This document shows, piece after piece, positions 55,206 through 64,000 of a stretch of 64,000 nt of DNA. Source of the stretch: Codonopsis lanceolata (Eukaryota > Streptophyta > Magnoliopsida > Asterales > Campanulaceae); assembly GCA_013146195.2 (NCBI GenBank), contig CM028381.1, positions 99,361,002 through 99,425,001 on the forward strand, in the 5' to 3' direction. Every line of letters begins with the position of its first letter. Positions within the stretch are counted from its first letter, which is position 1. Under the pieces are notes generated by a model. The model ran no database searches, was not told where the DNA came from, and worked only from the letters and a program-made list of their open reading frames with translations. The translations under genes and the position numbers were made by a program.

Positions 55206-55639
55206 GTGAACTCCTAATTTGAATTGTTTTTTCATGCCTGTTAATGTCATAAGTTAGTGATTGAAGTTTATAAGGAAAGAGTTATGCCCAAGCTAATACT
55301 TCAACGACTTTTCATGATTTGATGGAAGTCATTTTTACTTAAGACACCTGATCTTATTAGAGTTAATTATCATGCTTAATTTGCATATAAGTACATTGTT
55401 GGGCATTTTGGTTTTGATGGACATTTAAGAAAAGCAATATGTAACTTCCATGTAAATTTAAGGAAGACTTAATGGAAACCTTCATATGCTGAAGAGGTTT
55501 AAATAATTGATTGCAAACTGAGCCTTTAGTTTGTTCTATTACATATTGCAAATCTTCATATCAGTTACGTATCTAGTATAATAGTTGGGGAGGCTATTAT
55601 ATAGATTATAGTAATGGAGGTGGATGCACTTTTGGCCTG

Positions 55640-57000
55640 GCATCTTTTGTAGATTGTAGTTTGTGAATGGCTGGGAGTATAGAGGATTCATTAAACCCTG
55701 TAAAAACATAATGGCTGAACATAATCGTCTCCAAAACTTTCGAGTAGATAATTTTGGGGTTATCCTTCTCTTTCCTCCTCTCTTGAACTGCAGCATGTGT
55801 TTCCGTATCACACTAAATCAGATTCTATTACCTCAGAATCATTCATGAGTAGTTGTATCACCAACTCACCTCCATTATTCAAAACCTTCACTCTTTACTT
55901 AGGGCAGATAAAATTCGATTAGACATGGCTAGCACAGATCAAGTTGCAAGATGCAAAAGATAGACAATAACCCATCATGGATACAATGCCCTACCTGTAA
56001 TCCATCATCCATTATAGTGGAGTTTCTGGTTTTGGGTGCTCTGTCCCTGCTGGGCTTGCTGTTGTTGCTGCTGTTGGGCAGCCTGCATATTCAACGGCTA
56101 AGTGTTGTAGTGTGTGAATGGCTGGGAGTATAGAGGATTAATCAAACCCTGTAAAACATAACGGCTAAACATTATCGTCTCCAAAACATCCGAGTAGATA
56201 ATTTTGGGGATATCCTTCTCTTTCCTCCTCTCTTGATCTGCTGCCCGTGTTCCTGTATCACACTAAATCAGATTCTATTACCTCAGAATCATTCACAAGT
56301 AATTGTATCTCCAACTCACCTCCATTACTCAAAACCTTCATTCTTCACTTAGGGCAGATAAAATTCGATCACACATGGCTGGCACAGATCATGTTGCAGG
56401 ATGCAAAAGACAGACAATAACCCATCATGGATACAACGCCCTACCCTTAATCCATCATCCATTATAGTGGAGTTTCTGGTTTTGGGAGCTCTGTCCCTGC
56501 TGGGCTTGCTATTGTTGATGCTGCTGGGCAGCCTGCATATTCAATGGCTGAGTGATGTAGTGTGTGAATGGCTAGGAGTATAGAGGATTCATCAAACCCT
56601 GTAAAAACATAATGGCAGTTAACAAACCATTATAGCCAACAAAATAGGAGCAGTGGCAATTACAGAAAATTTCAATAACACAGATTTATGGAGACCTGAG
56701 TCTGAAGGGGATTGGCAGGGCCCACACCAAAGTGGCTCTGTGAAGCATCATCTTGTGATGGATCATTAAATCCAACCTGTGTAAAAAGGCCTTGAGAAAC
56801 ATGAGCCATGTAATCCTGCAATGGCATTCAATAGAGTCAAACAAAAAGGTAAGCACAAGTAACCTCAGGTAAGCTTGTCATTCAAAGCAAGTAAATTTGG
56901 CAAAACCAAGTGAGCAGACCTGAGACATGAAATTGTTTCCTGTACCAAAACGAGAATACCCAACTTGAGCAGAATTTAAAAAGCTTCCTGGAACTCACTC
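55640..57000 (-). pseudogene. UPF1 C-terminal exons, terminal exon triplicated
   Basis: Minus-strand exons of the C-terminus of UPF1, the helicase of nonsense-mediated mRNA decay: about 56991-56920 (AQVGYSRFGTGNNFMSQ), 56815-56696 (DYMAHVSQGLFTQVGFNDPS and SQSHFGVGPANPLQTQ) and 56598-56455 (MNPLYS, PLNMQAAQQ, NQKLHYNG and stop). Splice borders are intact, with phase 0 between exons. The last exon has two CAG/CAA-to-TAG stops. It recurs at 56148-56005 (one stop) and in part at 55697-55640, at 450-bp spacing. The helicase core is absent, so this is a gene fragment. Confidence 0.85.
55660..56640. repeat. 450-bp tandem repeat of UPF1 terminal exon and 3' flank
   Basis: Units start at the marker GTGAATGGCTxGGAGTATAG at about 55663, 56114 and 56564, giving spacings of 451 and 450 bp. 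Identity is high by eye. Each unit spans the end of an intron, the last exon and about 300 bp of 3' sequence. Confidence 0.9.
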
Positions 57001-57199
57001 AATAATGTGTAGGCTATTATTGTTTAGTCAATGTTGAATACAAAACTCAAGTTAAATACAAAACTCAATAATTCATTTGTAGTAATGTTGATGCATCTGT
57101 AATGAAACAATTGGAATAATAATATTATTGATATGTTTCTCATCTCTGTGACTCTTCCTTCCTTCTCTGTCATAGTGAGATGACCATGATTTCCTTCCA

Positions 57200-57497
57200 G
57201 GTTTGTAGTTCCGTCGCAGGACGATGGTGTCAAGTTTCCTTGTGTTGCTGCTGGGATTAGGAATGCAATTCAAGGGAAATTTTTTGTGGGTGATGATGGC
57301 CGCACATGGAAGAAAGTGTCTAAGGAGATGAAAGATTATTATTTTAGGGAATGGAATGTAAAAATCTTTATATTCAATCCAGTTAATTAGCTATTTCATT
57401 TATACTGAAATATAACATTAGTTTTTTGACTTGCCATTTGCAGAGACACTACAAGTGTGTAACAAACATTCCAGAAAGACAGATAAGAAAAATATAG
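57200..57497 (+). pseudogene. En/Spm-type plant transposase fragment, two exons
   Basis: 57205-57357 reads GIRNAIQGKFFVGDDGRTWK and VSKEMKDYYFREW, which fits the conserved W-x-V-x-x-x-x-K-D-x-x-F region of the plant transposase (Ptta/En/Spm) family. A GT-AG intron (57358-57443) leads to RHYKCVTNIPERQIRKI and a stop at 57497. It sits 850 bp inside the CACTA terminus at 58349, as expected of part of the same element. Only this piece is present, so no active protein. Confidence 0.6.
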
Positions 57498-57627
57498 AAT
57501 ACAATGGCGAGCTGCCAATACAAGCTTAAATGAAATGTTTAAATTTGAGTTGTTTGAAATGTTTGATTTTAGATTTAATTTTTTTGTAAAACGTGAAATA
57601 TGAAATGTTCAATCAGGTACGATATAT

Positions 57628-57641
57628 AAATAAATAAATAA

Positions 57642-57699
<58 letters not shown>
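57628..57699. repeat. (AAAT)n and (TA)n microsatellite
   Basis: About five AAAT units then about 26 TA units. Confidence 0.97.
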
Positions 57700-57701
<2 letters not shown>

Positions 57702-57769
57702 CAACGATATCTTCTGGTGCAATAATAATAAAAAAAAATCAATTACGAACTAGTAATAGAAATATATAA

Positions 57770-58349
57770 ACATTGTAATGGAAAAGTCTGTTGCAAAAAT
57801 GTAACAAAAAATGCAACAAATAAACCTGTTACAAGAATGCAACAAAAAATGCAATGAAAAAGTCTGTTGCAAGAATGTAACAAAAAATGCAATGAAAAAG
57901 TCTGTTACAAGTATTCAACAAAAAATGCAACCAAAAAAATCTGCTGCATTCATGCAACAAAAAACGCAACGAAAAAGTCTGTTACAAGAATGCAACAAAA
58001 AATGCAACGAAAAAAATCTGTTTCACGAATGCAACAAAAAAAATTTGTTGCAAGAATGCAACGGAAAAAGTTTGTTGCAAGAATGCAACAGAAAAAATTA
58101 GTTGCTACTTACAACAGACGTCAACTGCCCTTGGAAACACATTTGCAACCAAAATTTTTTGAAATTGCAACGCTCGGTTTTCGTTGCAATATCATGCAAC
58201 GGAATACATACGGTTGCACAAAATTTGCAACGAGCGTTTTCCAAACCGAATTTGCAACAAACTTTTTCCGTTTCAATCGTCTAATTGTAATGGATTTTCA
58301 TTTTTTACAACAGAATTTTCCGTTTCAATTGCTCTGTTTTCTTGTAGTG
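57770..58349 (+). mobile_element. CACTA (En/Spm) right terminus with TTGCAAC subterminal repeats
   Basis: Ends in TGTTTTCTTGTAGTG (58335-58349), the complement of CACTACAAGAAAACA, a classical plant CACTA terminus. Before it, 57780-58310 carries more than twenty GCAAC/GTTGC motifs, many as AAGAATGCAACAAAAAATGC, the expected subterminal repeats. Open frames here (such as 57867-58379) are products of this repeat, not genes. The left terminus was not found. Confidence 0.85.
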
Positions 58350-60096
58350 ATTATTCTTTTTATATTCTTAACATTTTAATTCTCAACAAACAAGGTACTT
58401 ATTTTTTTCGTAATAAATATATTTAATCAATTTTTTAATCACTCACGTTTCATATTCCATTATCATAAAAATAACATGATTCATACATTTTTCTACCAAA
58501 ATTTTAGATTATATAGCATATTTTATTATAAAAAATTAATATTCTAATTTAGTTTTAAAAATATTATTTTAAAATATCAATTCAATTATTATAGTAGGTA
58601 TTAAACTTAATATTAGTTTCAATCAACTCAAGAATTAAATTTTCGAATCAATTATAAAGGTAGACAAAATATTTAAATATTATTCGATTAATGTTTACTA
58701 TTACATCCTTTAAATTTCACTATCAATTTTTTCCATAACCGATGAACATATATTTACTCAAAGTTTGGTAGACAAAATGTCCGTACTATATTTTTTTATT
58801 ATACAATATAACTTTAGTTATAAGATTAATTAATAAAGCCATTACAAAAAAGTAAAAATAATAATTGAATAACTATGTTGTTCATAAATATTTGAACGAA
58901 AAAGTAATGTTAAAAGGTAATTAGGAAAGTAACTTGATTAGTCAACTTAAAATGGACAAGTACTTAAGGGATAATTTTGTCAAAACATGTATTTATTTGA
59001 TACAATAATTAAGGACGTAGTGGCTAAGAAAAAATTATAGTGGAAATAGCATTTCCCTAATTTTTTTTATATAAAAGACTTCTATTATTATTACTAAATG
59101 AGGAGATGTATCCCACATTGGTTAGAGTGTGATGCTGATTTTAAAAGTCAACTATTATATTATCAAAACAGAAGAGAAGTATCTCACATTGGTTAGAAAA
59201 ATGATACTAGTTTAAAAAGTTTTTAAATAATGCATCTCACATTCATTACAAAGAGATGTATCTCACATTATTCAGAAATATGTATTGGTTATAAAAGTCA
59301 TTAGATAAATACATTTTTATGTTATTACCAATTGTAGAAAATTGTATGCTTTAGATTTACTTAAAATCATTAAATTAAAATAACTAGTTTAAATCATGAG
59401 TTACTATAAACCTTTAGGCTATTTTACTTAGAGTTTATAACAAGTCTAAATCTATATGCTAAACCTTCGGCAGATAGATGACCATTATTGTTTACACAAA
59501 AGATACCACCTAGACTTTGTTAAACTGCCTTCTCAAAAGTAAAATAACTCTATCTTCTTAAACATAGTCATCAGCAGCATATTCAACGGCTATATTCTCT
59601 ATCTGCTGAACACTATACATTATTGGAATATTGTTTTAAAAATACTCAAGACTTTAAGTCTTCAACTTTTGTTAAAAGGATTCCAAATAGTATCAATTAA
59701 ACACTTGGCCTACATGTACAAATATTTAAATATTATCTGGTCATCATATTTCAAGTATAGAACTATTCAATAGAAGACTTTTTATGTCTTTCTTAAATGT
59801 TTTACAGTATATCATATTTACTAACTAACCACCCTCTTTATTATTTCATGCCAGAAGATATCTTCTGTCACTAAACCTCTAGAAGATCTTTGTACATTTA
59901 ATGAAAGATTGACATCATCATTTCTTCAAGAAATTAAAGATTATCCTTGCTATTTCAAAAGAATTATTATTCAAGATCTCGATAAATAACTTTGAAGCAA
60001 AGATTGAACAGAGAGATATAGAGGACATAGAGGTTGAAACTATCATTCTTACTCACACGACACTCTCTCGTTGATTTGCTTCAACCTAGGACCAAT
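58350..60096. other. non-coding, with TCTCACATTGGTTAGAAA repeat cluster 2
   Basis: AT-rich. 59098-59340 holds about four degenerate units like those at 53380-53640 (TGTATCCCACATTGGTTAGA at 59105, AGTATCTCACATTGGTTAGA at 59179). No gene recognised. Confidence 0.6.
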
Positions 60097-60817
60097 GTTC
60101 TAAAACTCCTCGCCTAGCTCCACCTAGGCGCTAGATGCCTCTCCACCGCCGCGAGTTTCTTAGTCGCCGCCTAATCGGCCAAGTTGGTGCCTACGCCAAA
60201 CCCCGTCGATCTTAATTTATTTTTGTAGCATTGATTTTGTGGCGTGCGGTGACCGGAGAAGGAAAGGGGTGAACTGGAGAAGGAAGGGGGAGTGGTAATG
60301 GTGAGGAAGAGAGGGAGGTACGAAGAAAATGAGTTTGATTTTATGGATATTCGGTGGGCTGAGAGAGGGGATAGATTAAAGGGTTAGATGTAGGAGGAAA
60401 TAGATTGGAGGATGAAAAAATAAGGAGAGTCGGTCTGCCGGAGAGTGAGAGAAGCAAAAAAGAAAGGAAGAAAAAAGGGTTGCAGGTCTGCCAGATAGAA
60501 AGAAGAAAGAAGAAGAAAAAAGATGAAGAAGAAGGGGGCTGTCTCGGGACTCATAATTTAGAATGAGGAGGGATTAGGGAGGATATGTTAGACTGTGGGT
60601 TATTGGGACAGTAGGTAGGCGGAGTAATTTTAATTTTTTTTAGTTCTAAACTTGGCTAGTTTATTGCTTTGGGTTTGTTGGAAATTGAGATTAGTGGTAG
60701 GTTTGTATATTTTTGTTCATTTTACTAATATAGACAAGTGTGATAAAATGACAAACAAAAAATAAATAAATTTGTAGTCAATGTGTTTGATCTTTGATGT
60801 AAATTATCAAAAAAATA

Positions 60818-61075
60818 CTCCCTCCGCTCCTAAATTATCGCCCTCCTTTCCTTTTTCGTCCGTCCCAAAATAATTGTCCACTTTGAAACTTACCTTTTTA
60901 GCACATCACTTTTACCACTTTACCCTTACTTTTTCACCCTACTTTAATTATGGGTCACATACACATGAGCTTTAAAGGAAACTACACATTAAACCAATAT
61001 TAATAATTCAGTCAAATAAGTTTTTTTAAACGGTGCGCCGGGTCAACCAGGACAATAAATTAGGGATGAAGGGAG
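60818..61075. mobile_element. Stowaway-type MITE, second member
   Basis: 258 bp, CTCCCTCCGCTCCTAAATTA to TTAGGGATGAAGGGAG with TA on both sides (60816-60817 and 61076-61077). Same length as, and alignable to, 49774-50031 throughout. Confidence 0.92.
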
Positions 61076-61112
61076 TATATGGTAATTATGCCTTAATTCT
61101 AGGCCCGCCTAC

Positions 61113-61373
61113 TAGGGGTGTAAATCGGAACCACCGAACCATGGAACCGAACCGAACCAAACCAAACTAGTCGGTTTGGTTCGGTTTTGGTCGAAGACGG
61201 TTCGGTTTCGGTTTCAAAAATTAAAAAAAAAAATCACGCGGTTCGGTTCGGTTCATGGTTTTTGGTATCGAACCGAACCAAGCCATCCTATATATTTTTA
61301 TTTATTTATTATATTATATATATATATATATATTATATTAAATTTATTAACTATTTTGAACCTTTGATTTATT

Positions 61374-61419
<46 letters not shown>

Positions 61420-61756
61420 GGATACTAAACCAAACAAAATCTTGATTATTAGAGAACTATTATTTCTTCCATTGTTTGTGTTTATTTTAGAATTTGTATT
61501 GTTTTATTTATGATAATTTTTTGTTAGTAGGTTATTTCCTAATTTTGATGTTTATTCCAAATTAAAATCTTATTTTTATTGTTATTTTTAATGTTGGTTA
61601 ATTTCATTAAACATAATTTATATAAACCACAAAACCGAACTAAACCAAACTAAACCGAGTGGTTCGGTTCGGTTTGAGATTTTTGGAACCACTAGGAGGC
61701 GGTTCGGTTTGTGGTTTTGGCATAAACCAAACCAAACCGAACCACTTACACCCCTA
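61113..61756. mobile_element. hAT-type MITE, relative of 44334-44986 in opposite orientation
   Basis: 644 bp, TAGGGGTGTAAAT to ACTTACACCCCTA. Same GGTTCGGTT-rich ends, TTATTTATGATAATT interior and central (TA)n as the arm A MITE, reverse-complemented. Flanks CCGCCTAC and CCGATTAC match in 6 of 8 bases, so the target duplication has decayed. Confidence 0.88.
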
Positions 61757-61833
61757 CCGATTACGCCTCGACTAGTCCCCTAGGTGCTATGCGCTAGGGT
61801 TCCGCCTAGCGGCCACCTAACGATTTTTAGAAC

Positions 61834-62624
61834 CTTGCTCAAGACTGACACTCAACATATTCCATCAATCAATTCTTTCCTTGATGTGTTCCAGTCCTCA
61901 AACACTTACTAGATATACTCTTTCACTTATTATTCTTTTCCAGTTCTTGTTTAGACAATCTTTGTATTCAAATCCTTGTTTCTTCCTAATCTAAGGAATA
62001 CTTGATTGTTGCACGAGTTTGATTGTTTCTCAATTATAATTTTCAAACACTAGTTTTTGTTGTATACAGATTTGTTAGTGATCACTTAGAATTTCAATAA
62101 TATTTAGTGCATTTCAAAAATCCAAATTTGATCAACATGGTAATGGACGTAGTAGTTTACACTGTGAACCACTCCTAAATACTCATTTTTTTTAAATCTT
62201 TCAGCTGAAAGAACTATTTCTAACACTTAAGCAGCTTCTATCTACTTAAGTGTTAGTTAGTTACATTTAAGAAAAACAAATTGACTGAATTATAAATATT
62301 GGTGAAATGTGTGGTTTCCTTTTAATATGTTTGAATATATGATCATAATTAAAGTAGGTAGAAAAAGTAAGGGTAAAGTAGTAAAAATATTTTCTTAAAA
62401 GGAAAAGTTTTAAAAGATGAGAATTATTTAAGAACATACGAAAAAGAAAAGGTAGACAATAATTTGAAAACGGATGGAGTAGAAAGTATGTATACCAAAT
62501 GGTTAGAAAGTGATGTTGATTTTTAAAAGTCTTTAGATAATAGACTTAAAGTTTCATTACCAATAGAAATAGAAAATAAGTATCTCACATTGTTTAAAAA
62601 TGAATAATGAATAACAATTTTAAA
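61834..62624. other. non-coding, with a truncated Stowaway-like remnant
   Basis: 62350-62480 reads like the right half of the Stowaway family in the same orientation (GTAAGGGTAAAGTAG, then ATAATTTGAAAACGGATGGAGTA), the other half being absent. 62483-62600 carries two TCTCACATTG-type units. No gene. Confidence 0.55.
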
Positions 62625-62964
62625 CCAATGAGCTCTAGCTCAACTGGTACTGCTCACTTCTCTTAACGGAGAGGTTGGGTGTTCGAGTCTCACTCACTTT
62701 ACAACTCTTGGTAGAGATCGGGTGTTCAAGTCGTTGTTGTTAAAGCCTTATCCAAAGGCCCCATTTAGCTACTCGCTTATCTTAAAGAGGTAGTAAGGCA
62801 CCAACTTAACTACTCTCAGATCAAAGCCTCAGCACCATTTGTTCGAGCCACACCAAAGGCATCATATATATATAATTGTAGCCTTTCAAGGCATTAAAAA
62901 ATAATAATTAAGGGTTACGGTCTATGTCCCTCAACCTTTAAAAAAAAAAAAAAAAAAAAAAAAA
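62625..62964 (+). mobile_element. tRNA-derived SINE with 16-bp target duplication
   Basis: 340 bp with box A TAGCTCAACTGG (62636-62647), box B GTTCGAGTCTC (62681-62691), about 34 bases apart, then a non-tRNA body and a 3' run of about 25 A. Perfect 16-bp flanking duplication GAATAACAATTTTAAA at 62609-62624 and 62965-62980. Full length and recent by its perfect flanks. It would be transcribed by Pol III from the internal promoter and mobilised by a LINE enzyme, possibly of the types present in this window. Confidence 0.93.
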
Positions 62965-62980
62965 GAATAACAATTTTAAA

Positions 62981-63229
62981 AGTTTTTAACAAAAATACTT
63001 CCTATTATTATCAAGTTAGATATTAGTTTTAAAAGTCTCTAGATCAAAGTTTTTTTACTATTATTACCAGTCCAGAATATGTATATCACGTTAGTTAGAA
63101 ACTTATGTTAATTTAAAAAGTATTTAGGTAAAAAATCGTTTAATATTAGTAATAATAGAAAAAAAAATTATTATAACCATGAAAGAGTTTAACAATCCAA
63201 TTATAATGTCCAAAAGTTATATTATTATT

Positions 63230-63280
<51 letters not shown>

Positions 63281-63504
63281 ATTATATCCGTACAAAACAC
63301 GGGCTTAATAATTACTAGTTCAGAGAAAAAGGAATTCCAAGTTTAGGGTTACCCAATACAAACATAAATAATACAAGTTCCTAATAGTTAAAAATATACA
63401 AATGAAAATCTTAAATCAGCAAATCGCCTCTAAAATTCCACCCATGTATGAGATACACACACAGAGGTCCAAGTTCAACTTTCAAATCTAATCTAATCTA
63501 TCTA

Positions 63505-63601
<97 letters not shown>

Positions 63602-64000
63602 ATAAAAGTCTAGGTTATCTCTTAGAACTTATTGTATGGACAAATCTACCCCTTAACTTAATAAATCGCTTACCATTAATTAAGGATAAAAGAGTAAATT
63701 TGTCATACACTAATTAATTCCATGAATAATTAAATAATAGTTTGATCCTTTGACTTGTACCTAACTTAAAGTTAGGTTCTACATTTTTTTTAATTCTATT
63801 AATTTCGTCTTGTATTTTGTTTTTCTTATCAGTTTCCCCCACCTGCCATGATCGTTACAAATGTCGAACAATATTTTCTAAAATGACAAAAATACCCTTA
63901 TTCAGTATAGACACTAAAACTTTATTCGAAACTAAAAAATAATATGGTTTTACTTTCTTAAATATGTTTGGGAAAGACATTATTAGATATATATGAAAAA
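62981..64000. other. non-coding, TA microsatellites
   Basis: (TA)n at 63236-63277 and 63508-63598 (the longest in the window, about 45 units), and further TCTCACATT-like units at about 63040-63180. No gene recognised. Frames over the TA runs are artefacts of the repeat. Confidence 0.7.

Larger units (their letters stand above)
60097..61833. mobile_element. host element of nested MITEs, GTTCTAAAA termini
   Basis: Starts GTTCTAAAACTCCTCGCCTA and ends CTAACGATTTTTAGAAC. Both ends continue into CGCCTAGG/CCTAGGCG-rich sequence (60111-60180 and 61764-61815), a known look of plant non-autonomous elements. It contains a Stowaway MITE and a hAT MITE, which together make up half its length. I found no clear target duplication, so the superfamily stays open. 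Confidence 0.6.

Noticed and set aside
57434..57446. CACTACAAG string that could be the left end of the CACTA element ending at 58349
   Set aside because: It lies inside a coding-like exon (RHYKCVT) right after a splice acceptor, the bases after it differ from the right terminus, and no 3-bp duplication matches.
57811..58426. Overlapping open frames of 60-170 codons before 58379
   Set aside because: They are translations of the TTGCAAC subterminal repeat, visible as repeated LLQECNKKCNEK-type peptides.
60089..61841. 8-bp target duplication for the GTTCTAAAA-ended element
   Set aside because: GGACCAAT and CTTGCTCA do not match in any nearby alignment, so no duplication is claimed.

Overview
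The window looks like repeat-dominated heterochromatin of a flowering plant, probably a eudicot. I see Ty3/gypsy and Ty1/copia retrotransposons, plant LINEs with DUF4283-type ORF1, hAT/Stowaway/CACTA/Mutator-type DNA elements, a tRNA-derived SINE, and fragments of plant genes. I found no intact host gene. There is one 100-base N gap (22560-22659).

Layout. (1) 1-22559 is a nest of retroelements. An Athila-like Ty3/gypsy element on the minus strand (copy 1, 1-8537) is cut by a minus-strand LINE (about 4745-7924). It is cut again at 8538 by an LTR of another element (X). That LTR is cut at about 9288 by a plus-strand LINE, and this LINE is cut at 13064 by a second Athila-like element (copy 2, 13064-22559, minus strand), which runs into the gap. 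Copy 1 carries an intact extra ORF after pol, in the env position. Between pol and that ORF lies a promoter-like module (paired palindromes, TATA box, CT-rich leader) whose palindromes and TATA box are also found in the LTR. (2) 22660-26770 is satellite DNA: a long (TTAAG)n array, a 61-bp tandem repeat, a ~170-bp tandem repeat, then a CACTA terminus. (3) 26771-39138 holds a hAT MITE, a nearly complete Ty1/copia element (30671-37031; all three integrase catalytic residues replaced, RT/RNase H intact) with a hAT element in one LTR, and a 1.3-kb hAT-like element. (4) 40589-42100 is a broken F-box/LRR/FBD-type gene. (5) 43311-46640 and 49500-52605 are a direct segmental duplication, each arm carrying a Pack-MULE with a fragment of an EMS1-like receptor kinase. 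Each arm later gained a different MITE. A truncated copia element lies between the arms. (6) 52606-58349 holds a direct duplication, exon pieces resembling VPS53 and the UPF1 tail (last exon in about 2.3 copies), an En/Spm transposase piece and a second CACTA terminus. (7) 58350-64000 holds degenerate 'TCTCACATTGGTTAGAAA' repeats, a nested MITE cluster, a full-length SINE with a 16-bp target duplication, and TA microsatellites.

Nothing here forms a cellular pathway. The biology is element nesting, gene-fragment capture and decay. The observations most worth checking are the internal promoter-like module of the Athila-like elements, and a CAG/CTG-focused pattern of differences in copy 2 that looks more like methylation-related base-calling error than mutation.
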